This document shows positions 33,336 through 41,655 of a DNA stretch of 64,000 nucleotides, in pieces. The DNA comes from a virus. Position 1 is the first letter of the stretch; each line of letters begins with the position of its first letter. The notes below the pieces were generated by a model, which ran no database searches, was not told the DNA's origin, and was given only the letters and a program-made list of their open reading frames with translations. The stretch covers positions 29,275 through 93,274 of IMG/VR virus record IMGVR_UViG_3300028772_000011; one strand, written 5' to 3'. A program made the position numbers and the translations under genes.

Positions 33336-33527
33336 TTATTTATTTCGATAAATTCTAAATTCATATATTGGTCTCATTTTAGTTCGTTCAATTTCTATAT
33401 ATTTAGAGGTATATTTACCATCTGGAACTAATAATAACCTTTTAGCTGCCTTAGTAAGCATAGCAGGAAGAAAATCACAAGCATAATCATCAATTTCTAA
33501 TTTTTCGATTTCTTTTTTTGTAAACAT
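33336..33527 (-). CDS. hypothetical protein, 63 aa
   Basis: Small alpha/beta protein, no motif (IDDYACDFLPAMLTKAAKRLL). 8 nt after the 121-aa gene in the same early unit. Function unknown. Confidence 0.5.
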   Translation of the reverse strand: MFTKKEIEKLEIDDYACDFLPAMLTKAAKRLLLVPDGKYTSKYIEIERTKMRPIYEFRIYRNK

Positions 33528-33535
33528 ATTTTTAT

Positions 33536-33901
33536 TTAATAAGCTGCGTTTCTATTTGTGTCAAAATATTCTTTAACATCACTTGAAAGGTTGTCTTTGA
33601 TTAAGTAGTTATATTTTACAATGATATCAAGAATACAATCTCTTAACTCCTCAGTCATTTGAGGTAGATTATCCAATTTTTCAGCTAAAGTAGCTTTTCG
33701 ATGTCTACGCATTTTATCGAATGTCCCAAATGATTCAATGATTTCTCTTGCTTTTTTCTTTGGGAGTCCGTTGATATTTTTATGTAAGTTTAAAATACCA
33801 TAATTTTCTCCCATCATACAAATTTCTATTCCTCTTCTCATAATTTTAAATCTTTTTATTTCCCCTACTCTGTTGTATGTTGGTTTTTCAGGATGTACCA
33901 T
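33536..33901 (-). CDS. hypothetical protein, 121 aa
   Basis: Basic N-terminal half and helical C-terminus (LTEELRDCILDIIVKYNYLI-like). A GLPKKKAREIIESFGTFDKM segment is reminiscent of a helix-hairpin-helix DNA-binding element, but I would not rely on this. Overlaps the upstream gene by 14 nt. Confidence 0.5.
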   Translation of the reverse strand: MVHPEKPTYNRVGEIKRFKIMRRGIEICMMGENYGILNLHKNINGLPKKKAREIIESFGTFDKMRRHRKATLAEKLDNLPQMTEELRDCILDIIVKYNYLIKDNLSSDVKEYFDTNRNAAY

Positions 33902-34487
33902 CGCTATTATTTTTTTTATAAATATCTATATGTTCTTCGTATTCAATTAATGAACTTTCAGTAAAATATTTTGGATTTACATACGCAACTAAACTATTAT
34001 TAAACCCATATGAAAGAATAGGATATAGTATAAGGTTTTGTTCTTTATAATGATCCATTATTTCATAGCCACTAAGATATTTTTTCGTACTCCAAACATG
34101 AAGTTGTTTAATTATATTTTTATCAATCAAATTTGATTTAAATAAATTTAAAATTAGATTAACATATTCGTTGGATGATTCTTCAGCACAGTATTGTATC
34201 TCTTGAAAATGTACTAAAGGGTTAAGATCTCTCCAACTTCGTTCAAATTGTATGTAGTTATCTCTATTCCAAACAAACATTTTACCACAACCCAGATTTT
34301 CAAATTCATCAACTTCAATATCATACCACAATTTAGGGTATTTTTCTTTATATTTATCTATATTATTAACCCATTTATCAAAATCTTCTCCGTATAGGAT
34401 AACTTTTGTTCCCTCATCTGAATCGTATTTGATTTCCCCCTCAACCCTAAATACATTCTCCGATACTTTAACTAATGTTGTGTTCAT
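33888..34487 (-). CDS. hypothetical protein, 199 aa
   Basis: Acidic, aromatic-rich protein without a recognised family. It is the first gene behind the early promoter at 34520-34550, so it is likely made early and strongly. No membrane segment. Confidence 0.55.
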   Translation of the reverse strand: MNTTLVKVSENVFRVEGEIKYDSDEGTKVILYGEDFDKWVNNIDKYKEKYPKLWYDIEVDEFENLGCGKMFVWNRDNYIQFERSWRDLNPLVHFQEIQYCAEESSNEYVNLILNLFKSNLIDKNIIKQLHVWSTKKYLSGYEIMDHYKEQNLILYPILSYGFNNSLVAYVNPKYFTESSLIEYEEHIDIYKKNNSDGTS

Positions 34488-34519
34488 AAAACTATTTTAT
34501 TTTTTAAATTGATTCGAAG

Positions 34520-34550
34520 CAAATATACCAATAAAATTCAAGAAAAACAA
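34520..34550 (-). promoter_or_regulatory. early promoter, TTG-N20-TATATTTG
   Basis: TTG (34550-34548), 20 nt, TATATTTG (34527-34520) on the minus strand, reading into the 199-aa gene. Confidence 0.8.
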
Positions 34551-34560
34551 GTTCCAAATA

Positions 34561-34585
34561 AAAACCGAGCATTTTTAAATACTCG
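34561..34585 (-). terminator. weak terminator hairpin
   Basis: CGAG-ATTT paired with AAAT-CTCG with one mismatch, followed on the minus strand by a GGTTTTTATTT run. It ends the upstream unit just before the next early promoter. Confidence 0.6.
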
Positions 34586-34597
34586 ACTCCTAATATT

Positions 34598-34897
34598 TTA
34601 AAATAATTTAATTTCGATAATTTGAATTCCATTATTATTAATACAATTATCAGGATATTTAAATTCAAAATCATATCCAGACATATCCAATGCTGAAATT
34701 TGCTGCTCATTTAAATTTTCCAATACAATTGATGTTTTATCTTCAATTAAGCCACTTTTAATCTCAACGTATAGTTGATAAATCGGTCCACACCCAAAGG
34801 TACCTTTTCCCTCTAATATAGAAGATTTAATTTCTTCTAACGTCATTAAGTTTTCCATATCTGGAATTCCCAATACTTCATTAATTTCTTTAATCAT
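34598..34897 (-). CDS. hypothetical protein, 99 aa
   Basis: Small alpha/beta protein without a recognised family; the glycine element GKGTFGCGPIYQLY is the only feature. Last gene before the terminator at 34561. Function unknown. Confidence 0.5.
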   Translation of the reverse strand: MIKEINEVLGIPDMENLMTLEEIKSSILEGKGTFGCGPIYQLYVEIKSGLIEDKTSIVLENLNEQQISALDMSGYDFEFKYPDNCINNNGIQIIEIKLF

Positions 34898-34919
34898 TGT
34901 TTTTTATTTAATTTGTTAT

Positions 34920-35723
34920 TTAAAATATTAATTCTCCTATTTCTCTTTCAGAAAGCATTGTATTTCCAACAATTTTTCCAATTTCGGTTACAGTTGGGAT
35001 ATATTCAATAACTTCTTCTTCCATTATAGAATAGTCATCATCATACCATTCACTATCTACATATCTCTTGTACCAATTAATATTGTATTTAAGTGTTGAT
35101 TCATTGAATTCAAAATACCCTATTCCGTGAATGTTTTTTTCGTGTTGATGGAATTCAAAAATATCAATATCAGCAAAAATTTTATTATTTTTCACATCTA
35201 ATTTTCCAGTAAATTGACCAATACGTGAATCATATTCTGTTTCTATTGGAACTAAAAGATTATTATCAAATATTAATTCTCCTTCATCATTATATTCAAA
35301 ATTATCAAAAGCTGAAATAAAAGATCTTCCATTGGAAATTATTAAATTACCTTCAAGCCATATTTCAAGATCATTTACGTAGCATTTAAATAGGGTATTA
35401 TTGAATAGTCTGGAACAATACTCGTTTTTAAAATTTCTTAAATTCGAATTTGCGGTTTCAAGACATTTTTCAAATGCATCATCTTCTTTATCATCATCTT
35501 CGTATTTTGTATCTTCACAATCATCATCAACATTATCATTTACGTTACGTCTTATTTTACTTTCATCAGATTCTATTATTTCCCATTCTGAAGAAGTATT
35601 TTCATTTAACCAAGCTTTAAAACGTTTCTGTATTTGTTTGTCGATATCTTTGGTTTCATCAATTTTGAATATTAAATCCTCGTCAGTACTGTCACACTCA
35701 AAATGCACTTTAATTTTCTTCAT
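34920..35723 (-). CDS. hypothetical acidic protein, 267 aa
   Basis: Highly acidic, with a low-complexity stretch near 65-85 (DDDCEDTKYEDDDKEDD). The rest is beta-rich with repeated aromatic strands. No family recognised. Acidic early phage proteins often mimic DNA or bind host DNA-binding proteins, but that is only a thought here. Confidence 0.5.
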   Translation of the reverse strand: MKKIKVHFECDSTDEDLIFKIDETKDIDKQIQKRFKAWLNENTSSEWEIIESDESKIRRNVNDNVDDDCEDTKYEDDDKEDDAFEKCLETANSNLRNFKNEYCSRLFNNTLFKCYVNDLEIWLEGNLIISNGRSFISAFDNFEYNDEGELIFDNNLLVPIETEYDSRIGQFTGKLDVKNNKIFADIDIFEFHQHEKNIHGIGYFEFNESTLKYNINWYKRYVDSEWYDDDYSIMEEEVIEYIPTVTEIGKIVGNTMLSEREIGELIF

Positions 35724-35740
35724 AAAACTATTTTTTAAAT

Positions 35741-35926
35741 TTATTTTTCTTCTTCAATTAATTCATCCAAATACGTTAGCGTTCCGCAATTTTCACAGGT
35801 GATGACAACTTTATCCTCATTTTCCCAGGTATCATCATTTATTTCTTTTATAAGGTGATATTTAAATTCGTGATTGCAACCACATAGGCCACATATAATG
35901 TGTATTGGGGGATTTGCTATTGCCAT
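35741..35926 (-). CDS. small zinc-ribbon protein, 61 aa
   Basis: Cys pairs CGLCGC (13-18) and CENCG (about 44-48) give a typical rubredoxin-like zinc ribbon of 61 residues. Sits between the acidic protein and the MazG-like gene. Probably a small DNA-, RNA- or protein-binding factor. Confidence 0.6.
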   Translation of the reverse strand: MAIANPPIHIICGLCGCNHEFKYHLIKEINDDTWENEDKVVITCENCGTLTYLDELIEEEK

Positions 35927-35931
35927 AATAT

Positions 35932-36177
35932 TTATTTCCTTACACCCTCTTCGAAGGCTGATTTTGTTTTATTTGAAAATTTTAGTAGATCTTCGATTGA
36001 TAATTTGAATTGACTTTCTGAAAATGCTTCTATAGCACCAAGTAAGTCTGTTAATTCACATATCTGTAAAACTTTATCCGTTTGTTCATATGCATCAAAT
36101 AGTTCTGTAAACTCTTCCTGTACTTTAGAAAATTCCCCAAGTACTCCTTTCTTAATTTCTCTCTTATGATATCCCAT
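35932..36177 (-). CDS. MazG-like nucleotide pyrophosphohydrolase, 81 aa
   Basis: Contains the EExxE ... ExxD pattern of all-alpha NTP pyrophosphatases: KVQEEFTELFDAYEQ and, about 12 residues on, ICELTDLLGAIEAF. Length 81 aa is short for MazG but usual for phage MazG-like proteins. Likely adjusts dNTP/NTP or (p)ppGpp pools during infection. Lies 8 nt before the aminoacyl-tRNA-synthetase-like gene. Confidence 0.65.
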   Translation of the reverse strand: MGYHKREIKKGVLGEFSKVQEEFTELFDAYEQTDKVLQICELTDLLGAIEAFSESQFKLSIEDLLKFSNKTKSAFEEGVRK

Positions 36178-36185
36178 ATTAAATT

Positions 36186-36731
36186 TTATTTATATTTCTT
36201 TATTAGAGTTGATAATCTTGGTTCGGCACATCCAGTACCATAAATCCATTTTAAAAATTCACATTCACGTATTCCGTATGATCCTAATTCTTCACCACAT
36301 ATTGTGATATCATAACCGATATCTGTCTTAATTACGTCAAGTATATTGTGTTTAAAATATTGTTGAAAAAAATCACATGACATATTTAATATTTTGTGAA
36401 CTTCATTATCATTTACGATATCCGTTTTAATTAATTCATTTTTCATGAAATACTGCATATGTAAATAATCTACTGATTCGTTTCTAAAGCAAGGAGTGAT
36501 CCCCATAAACTGCCCCTTGGTGATATAATCTTTCAAATATAAATATAAAAATGATTGTTCACCGCTTGCAACCAAACGTTTGTTATTGATATTTAATTGG
36601 AACGGTGTTTTATTTACTGGTCGTGTAATATCATCGATATATGGTGAAACCGTCCAAGGCAACTCAATTCGTTGAAACCCATTTTCACTATAATAATTTA
36701 CCGAATCGTCTAATAATTTATAGTCTATCAT
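36186..36731 (-). CDS. class II aminoacyl-tRNA synthetase-like catalytic core, 181 aa
   Basis: Contains what look like class II motifs: an ASGEQSFLYLYL segment (55-66), motif 2 as ITPCFRNE (78-85, with R83 and E85) and a motif-3-like GTGCAEPR (165-172) following a GSYGIRECEFLKW strand. There is no anticodon-binding domain, so it is a stand-alone core, like HisZ-, AsnA- or PoxA-type paralogues. Its start overlaps the 52-aa gene (ATGA). Could aminoacylate or modify a small molecule, tRNA or protein; the substrate is unknown. Confidence 0.6.
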   Translation of the reverse strand: MIDYKLLDDSVNYYSENGFQRIELPWTVSPYIDDITRPVNKTPFQLNINNKRLVASGEQSFLYLYLKDYITKGQFMGITPCFRNESVDYLHMQYFMKNELIKTDIVNDNEVHKILNMSCDFFQQYFKHNILDVIKTDIGYDITICGEELGSYGIRECEFLKWIYGTGCAEPRLSTLIKKYK

Positions 36732-36886
36732 TTATATTTATTATTAAAATTTTTGAACCTAAAGTTATTGAATTTATTATTAATTGATTGGTTAAATCGT
36801 CGATAGTGGTAATTTTCAAATACTTTATAATGCTCAACATATTCAAGTATTCCAATCAAGTTTGTTCCGATGCAATATTTAATCAT
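36728..36886 (-). CDS. small basic protein, 52 aa
   Basis: Lies in what would otherwise be a 190-nt gap. The 52-residue frame (MIKYCIGTNLIGILEYVEHYK...) ends in TGA overlapping the ATG of the synthetase-like gene, which is the usual translational coupling in this operon. The C-terminal half is Asn/Lys/Phe-rich. No family recognised. Confidence 0.5.
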   Translation of the reverse strand: MIKYCIGTNLIGILEYVEHYKVFENYHYRRFNQSINNKFNNFRFKNFNNKYK

Positions 36887-36920
36887 AATATTATTAGTTT
36901 ATCGTATTGCGCTTATTTCT

Positions 36921-37163
36921 TTATATATTATCTAATAACGCTCTCATTCTATAATAAACCCTTTCGTTTAGGTTACTTTTTGTTGGGTATATATCTTCAT
37001 AGCTCAAACCTAAAAATTTATATTTATCACTATATAGGTCAATTAATTTATAACAAGAACTGAGTTGCATAACCTTATCACAACTGTCAATTACATTAAT
37101 TATCCAACAGAAATCCTTACACATTTCTATAAGCTCCGAGCTATTTAATCTTTTCTTTTTCAT
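36921..37163 (-). CDS. hypothetical protein, 80 aa
   Basis: Helical, Cys-containing small protein; no motif recognised. Overlaps the upstream gene by 4 nt. Early operon member. Confidence 0.5.
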   Translation of the reverse strand: MKKKRLNSSELIEMCKDFCWIINVIDSCDKVMQLSSCYKLIDLYSDKYKFLGLSYEDIYPTKSNLNERVYYRMRALLDNI

Positions 37164-37384
37164 TTAATAAGTTTTTCTACTAACTGCCCACATTTCATAT
37201 CCAAACATCGGTTAACCAAATCTATTAACATTTCAAAATCATCAACGCTAAGTGAGATTTCCATACCAGCACTTTCAATAACGAGCCATTCAGCCACGGA
37301 ATTATAACTACATTTTTGGGTGATAGTTGTATTTCCATAATCCTCCGATCTATCAAAGGTTTGTTCTTTATAAATTTGTCCCAT
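37160..37384 (-). CDS. hypothetical protein, 74 aa
   Basis: Small beta-rich N-terminus and helical end (VDDFEMLIDLVNRCLDM). Overlaps the Dam-like gene by 17 nt, so it is translated with it. Function unknown. Confidence 0.5.
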   Translation of the reverse strand: MGQIYKEQTFDRSEDYGNTTITQKCSYNSVAEWLVIESAGMEISLSVDDFEMLIDLVNRCLDMKCGQLVEKLIK

Positions 37385-38090
37385 TATATTTAAATAGTTT
37401 TTCTATTGGTTTAGTTGTGTTTGTTGTATGCATTGAATTGGTAACTTCCTTACTCCATATACAATCAAAATCTTTTGGTGCATTATATTCTGATATAAAA
37501 ACCTGATGTCCATTAAGTGTCATATCCCTACACCATTGCCAAAAATCAGTATGGATAAAATTTTTAGATGTAGAATATTGCTTTGTATTTTCATACGGTG
37601 GATCACAATATATAATTGAATTTGATGGGACAATTAAATCGTAGTAATTCATAGAACAAAAATGAATACCATTTAATTTATCAGCTTGTTTTAATGTATT
37701 TCGAATTTGTTCGTTAACATAATCCCTTGTTAATGTTTTACCAGAGTATCCCCCATCAAAAAACCTACCGTTAAAAGAACCCATAAAACCAATCCAGCCA
37801 ATTTCGAAATCATTAAAGCCAATATTGGTTCCATTATTAAATTCAGTTCTTGCCCTTGAATAAAGTTCTTTTGGAATCTCCATTGGTTTCCAAAGATTAT
37901 GTTGTAACCCCCACCACATTGCTATAAGATATTTATTTTTATCATTTGTAATTCTATTACCATCAACCTTATCTAATGTACCTAACCCACCACAAAACGG
38001 TTCAACATACCATTGATTCTCAGTTCTATCTTTTAAAATTATTGGTAGAATGTCATTTGCAATTCTACTCTTAGACCCCATAAACTTCAT
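37368..38090 (-). CDS. DNA adenine methylase (Dam-like, alpha class)
   Basis: 240 aa. SAM site near the start (MKFMGSKSRIANDILP and EPFCGGLGT), target-recognition middle, and the catalytic DPPY in IIYCDPPYENT (about 165-175). This order (SAM site before DPPY) is the alpha class to which T4 Dam belongs. Likely methylates N6 of adenine in phage DNA, possibly guarding it against host restriction. First gene of an early unit; promoter at 38118-38148. Confidence 0.85.
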   Translation of the reverse strand: MKFMGSKSRIANDILPIILKDRTENQWYVEPFCGGLGTLDKVDGNRITNDKNKYLIAMWWGLQHNLWKPMEIPKELYSRARTEFNNGTNIGFNDFEIGWIGFMGSFNGRFFDGGYSGKTLTRDYVNEQIRNTLKQADKLNGIHFCSMNYYDLIVPSNSIIYCDPPYENTKQYSTSKNFIHTDFWQWCRDMTLNGHQVFISEYNAPKDFDCIWSKEVTNSMHTTNTTKPIEKLFKYNGTNL

Positions 38091-38117
38091 TACCTATCTT
38101 ATTTTTCTGATTTTGAA

Positions 38118-38148
38118 CAAATGTACTGATAAAAAATGTAAAAAACAA
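38118..38148 (-). promoter_or_regulatory. early promoter, TTG-N20-TACATTTG
   Basis: TTG (38148-38146), 20 nt, TACATTTG (38125-38118) on the minus strand, 28 nt before the Dam-like ATG. Confidence 0.85.
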
Positions 38149-38220
38149 GTTCAAGTATGAAATTTATTTATTTAAACACAAAATATAAAGTATATAATAT
38201 TATTAAAATCAATAAAGTAA

Positions 38221-38871
38221 ATGGAAGAAAATAAATCTAAATTAATACTTGGGTTAGATGTATCAACTACAACTATTGGGTGTACACTAATGCAAGTTGA
38301 TGGTAATAAACGAGAAATTATTAAAGCGACAGCAGTAAGCCCCAAAATCAATAAAAATATTAAAGGATTAGAGGCACTATTTTTAAAAAAGAAAATTTTT
38401 GAAAATGAATTTTTAAAACAATATGTTGATTTTCAAATTGATGAAGTCATTATAGAGGAGCCGTTAGCGCGATCTAACAATGTTGGGACAGTACTAATAT
38501 TAGCACGTTTCAATATTCTGATAGCTGAATCCGTATATGATTTACTTAAAATAGTTCCAAAATTTATTTCAGTTTACGATGCTCGTTCAAATGCATTTCC
38601 AGAATTGGTTGGTATTCGTACTATCAATAAAAAAGGCGAACCTGTCTCACTTGCAAAGCAAAAAGCATCTAAACCAGCACTCTTTTCAGCATACAGTCCA
38701 GATATCGATAAAAAACAGATCATATTAGAAAAGGTACTGGAGTTATATCCAGATTTGGTGTTCACTTATGATAAGAAAGGTAATCTTGATAAATCAAACT
38801 TTGATGTCACAGACAGCATAACGGTGGTGATTGGTTGGCTTAATGAACAAGAAAATTTAAAATTACTTTAA
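38221..38871 (+). CDS. RuvC-like Holliday junction resolvase
   Basis: 216 aa. RNase H-fold landmarks: ILGLDVSTTTIG (first catalytic Asp, 13) and EVIIEEPLARSN (Glu, about 79-80), with a final acidic helix DVTDSITVVIGWL. Matches the RuvC-like family found in many Bacteroidota and other large phages, which replace T4 endonuclease VII. Would cut recombination junctions before packaging. Stands alone; its own promoter is not clear. Ends at a bidirectional terminator. Confidence 0.8.
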   Translation: MEENKSKLILGLDVSTTTIGCTLMQVDGNKREIIKATAVSPKINKNIKGLEALFLKKKIFENEFLKQYVDFQIDEVIIEEPLARSNNVGTVLILARFNILIAESVYDLLKIVPKFISVYDARSNAFPELVGIRTINKKGEPVSLAKQKASKPALFSAYSPDIDKKQIILEKVLELYPDLVFTYDKKGNLDKSNFDVTDSITVVIGWLNEQENLKLL

Positions 38872-38875
38872 GAAT

Positions 38876-38910
38876 AAAAATCCCGTTAGATTAATTTCAA
38901 CGGGATTTTT
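38876..38910. terminator. bidirectional terminator
   Basis: Perfect 12-bp stem (AAAAATCCCGTT, 38876-38887, with AACGGGATTTTT, 38899-38910) between convergent genes. Confidence 0.9.
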
Positions 38911-38917
38911 TATATTA

Positions 38918-39931
38918 CTATTTAAATTCAGGTGCTTTAAAAATGTTTTTCTTTCCAGAGGGCTTTCTATTAGACATTTCTGAATCATCACCCCTTAACA
39001 TTCGATCAATTAATTCATCAATAGTTTCGCTTTCTTTGACAAGCTTTTTCTTATTCTTATTATTAATTCCTTTACTTTCCATTTTAGGTGGTGCTTGTTG
39101 TAAATCATCCCCTCCTTCTATTGGTGCTTCACTTGGCATTCCTTGTTCTGGTGGTACATCACTTGTTTGTCCAATAGATGCACTATCTGTAACATCACCA
39201 CCATCTACTTTACCAATATTATCTTGAACTTTTTTAATTACGTCCTGAGCGTCTTCTGGACTCATATTTGGTATTGAGGCACTTATGATGCTATTAGTGG
39301 CGAATTTATTAAGGTCTCCGTCTTTTGTTGTTTCATTATAAGCCCTTAAACTTTGAGCTAACTTGCCCGATAATTGTTGTATAAATAATTTCGGATCTGT
39401 TGCTTCATCAGCTTCAACGCCAGCATCAAATTTCTCATTTCCAAATGGGTTTTCATTCTGTTGTGGTTCACCCATTGGCGGTTGACTTACACCCATATCA
39501 GGAGCTTCTTGAGACATTTCAGGTTGAACTTGTGATTGTGGAACAGGTAGTTTTAATTTCACCTGTTGTCCACCGTTCACATCTATTTCAGTGAGTTTTT
39601 TTTTAGACTCGTCCATTTCATAAGGTTGGTCTTCATCATCAACAAAGTCAGATTGTCCATAGAATTGTTCAATGGTTTCATTCGAACCCGTTAATTCTTT
39701 AAATTTTTCAAAAGCAATGTCTGTATTTCTAAATGGTTTTGCTTTTTTTAATTGTCCTAAATTATCATATAATATAATTGTAGATCCTTCATTTGCATTT
39801 TTTGACCTTAATTCTACCTTACCATCCTTTGACGCTCTAATGAGATTACCATATTCACTTTCAACACTATAATCACCAAATTCATCTGATTGTTCTGGCC
39901 CATTCAACATATCACGTTGCATATTTAGCAA
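38918..39931 (-). CDS. late protein, Pro/Gln-rich, 337 aa; possible frameshift product end
   Basis: Low-complexity Pro/Gln/Glu-rich centre (about 125-175 and 255-285) between a small N-terminal beta domain and a charged C-terminus (KKLVKESETIDELIDRML). The first start codons, TTG at 39931 and ATG at 39922, are poor. The frame stays open upstream into the end of the preceding gene, where an A10 run could allow a -1 shift. It may therefore be the C-terminal part of an ~880-aa protein or a separately started gene. Probably a virion or scaffold-like protein. Confidence 0.5.
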   Translation of the reverse strand: MLNMQRDMLNGPEQSDEFGDYSVESEYGNLIRASKDGKVELRSKNANEGSTIILYDNLGQLKKAKPFRNTDIAFEKFKELTGSNETIEQFYGQSDFVDDEDQPYEMDESKKKLTEIDVNGGQQVKLKLPVPQSQVQPEMSQEAPDMGVSQPPMGEPQQNENPFGNEKFDAGVEADEATDPKLFIQQLSGKLAQSLRAYNETTKDGDLNKFATNSIISASIPNMSPEDAQDVIKKVQDNIGKVDGGDVTDSASIGQTSDVPPEQGMPSEAPIEGGDDLQQAPPKMESKGINNKNKKKLVKESETIDELIDRMLRGDDSEMSNRKPSGKKNIFKAPEFK

Positions 39932-39957
39932 GTGGTTTTCATCATCATAACCCTCTT

Positions 39958-41577
39958 TTATTTTACTTTTTTTTTTAAATCCCTGATAATGCTTTCAGCC
40001 AATTTATCCATATAACCTTTGGTCTTTTCAATATCATCTTTTGGTTTCATTTCAGTTTTTGCATCCTTTGGTTCAGCAACCAATTCAGCTTCTGCTTTTT
40101 CTGGTGTAACCAATGTTCCATCTGCCTTAGGTTTTTGGATTGCATATTGCCTTGTTCCACCACCTGGCATTGTCATAGGTTCTTTACCAAATGAATCAAC
40201 TTTTCCAAATACATTCAAAATAGCCTCAGTCAATTCATCTTCATCTATTTCATACATTTTTTCTTCTTCGAAAGGCTGTGTTCCATCCAAATCAACTGAT
40301 TCAACATCATCTTCAAATCCAGCGTTGTCATTGTATTCTTGTGGTTCAATATCTAAATTGTCTTCATCATTACCATTTGGGTCTCTTGTTACTTCTTGGT
40401 AAATAGGATTACGATCTAAAATAACATAAAGATTATCCTCCAGATTTTCCAAATCAACTTTTGTATTATTTGTTGGGTCATATCTAAAACCCTTATCAGC
40501 CTTATAATCTTGTCGAATAGTACCAATCAGATCAATTAAATCTTCCATATAAAGATATTCATCATAATCAGCCATTCTATCTGGCATTTTATATACTTTA
40601 TCTTTAATCAAATTTAATGTTCTACTTACCTCTGGATTATTACTAGATAATTTATCAACATCAAATTTCATTTTACGAGTGTTGATATCCTGGCCTTCAG
40701 TTACAACTTCGGCTTTGGTTCCTGGTGTTAAATCAGCTTGGTGAGCTACTGGTGGTACTGCTGGCGCATTTGGGTCTACTGGTGGTTTAGCTGGTGTTAC
40801 AATTGCTGGAACAACAGGTGTAGTTGATGTGGTTGTAGAAACTGCTTGAATAGCTTCCTCGGCCAATTTAGCTTTAACATTTTTCAATTGAAGTCCAGTA
40901 ATTTTAAATTTCTTACCTGCTTTCGAAGGATCGGCTTCCATATCTGGTTTAACTTCATCATTGAAAGGAATTCCGACCTTAGTTGGTTCCACATTTCCCT
41001 TACTTGGTACTTCAGTTCCTTTTGGTTCAGTTACTTTATCGGTAAATGGTTCGGCTTTTTTATCAGCATCTGTAGATGTAATCTTCAAAACTGGTTTATA
41101 TCCAAGGTCTTCTTTCAATATACCAGATGTTTTGAACATGATCTCACGTTGACGAGCAAGTTCTTTACTCATTTCAACGCGTTCTTCTGCTATAATTGTT
41201 TCTTTTGTATCTGGATTAAATGAATCAACAATGCGACCTTTCTGATTTTTAGCTTCGTTAATTGAACGCAATTTAAACTCAAGGTTTTTAACAGCCAAAG
41301 CATACGAATTATTTTCACACATTGATTTATATCCAATTCCACCAACATAGTCGAAATCTTGTTTCAATGGATTTTCCGTTTTTCCAGAAACTTTAATATA
41401 GTATTTATTGCTTTCACGTACAATACCATAGCATTTACCGTCAGCTGCTATTTTTTTATACTCAACGATTTCAGATGAATAGTTTTTATTGTCAGATTCA
41501 GCAAATACACTGAAATTCATTAATCGTTTCATCTCATTTAACTTATTATCAAATGAATTATCGGTGGTTTTAGCCAT
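39958..41577 (-). CDS. late protein, 539 aa, putative virion/prohead component
   Basis: N-terminal helix LNEMKRLMNFSVFAES (13-28) resembles the short head-targeting-type helices of other late genes. A beta domain (30-100) precedes an Ala/Pro/Thr-rich linker (245-290), an acidic stretch near 405-445 (DEDNLDIEPQEYNDNAGFEDD) and a lysine-rich C-terminus. No enzymatic motif. First gene of the 38.9-41.6 kb late unit behind the late promoter at 41600-41614; may extend by frameshift into the next gene. Confidence 0.55.
   Translation of the reverse strand: MAKTTDNSFDNKLNEMKRLMNFSVFAESDNKNYSSEIVEYKKIAADGKCYGIVRESNKYYIKVSGKTENPLKQDFDYVGGIGYKSMCENNSYALAVKNLEFKLRSINEAKNQKGRIVDSFNPDTKETIIAEERVEMSKELARQREIMFKTSGILKEDLGYKPVLKITSTDADKKAEPFTDKVTEPKGTEVPSKGNVEPTKVGIPFNDEVKPDMEADPSKAGKKFKITGLQLKNVKAKLAEEAIQAVSTTTSTTPVVPAIVTPAKPPVDPNAPAVPPVAHQADLTPGTKAEVVTEGQDINTRKMKFDVDKLSSNNPEVSRTLNLIKDKVYKMPDRMADYDEYLYMEDLIDLIGTIRQDYKADKGFRYDPTNNTKVDLENLEDNLYVILDRNPIYQEVTRDPNGNDEDNLDIEPQEYNDNAGFEDDVESVDLDGTQPFEEEKMYEIDEDELTEAILNVFGKVDSFGKEPMTMPGGGTRQYAIQKPKADGTLVTPEKAEAELVAEPKDAKTEMKPKDDIEKTKGYMDKLAESIIRDLKKKVK
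39967..39976 (-). other. A10 slippery run, candidate -1 frameshift site
   Basis: On the minus strand the end of the 539-aa gene reads TT-A-AAA-AAA-AAA-GTA-AAA-TAA. A-AAA-AAA is a classic -1 slippery heptamer in the right phase. The -1 frame leads without a stop into the 337-aa frame. Confidence 0.45.
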
Positions 41578-41599
41578 TTTTTTAATTATTTATTTAATT

Positions 41600-41614
41600 A
41601 TTTTAATATAAATA
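41600..41614 (-). promoter_or_regulatory. late-type promoter motif
   Basis: TATTTATATTAAAAT on the minus strand, 23 nt before the ATG at 41577. Confidence 0.65.
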
Positions 41615-41655
41615 TATTTTTTTTTGAAAAAGTACTGATTTTCTGTAAATTATTT

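Noticed and set aside
36788-37063. 91-codon hydrophobic plus-strand frame
   Set aside because: Opposite two coupled minus-strand genes in AT-rich DNA; the aromatic-rich product looks like a shadow.
40019-41223. Long plus-strand frames across the 539-aa gene
   Set aside because: Shadows of the Glu/Lys/Pro-rich minus-strand gene; codon pattern and neighbours support the minus strand only.
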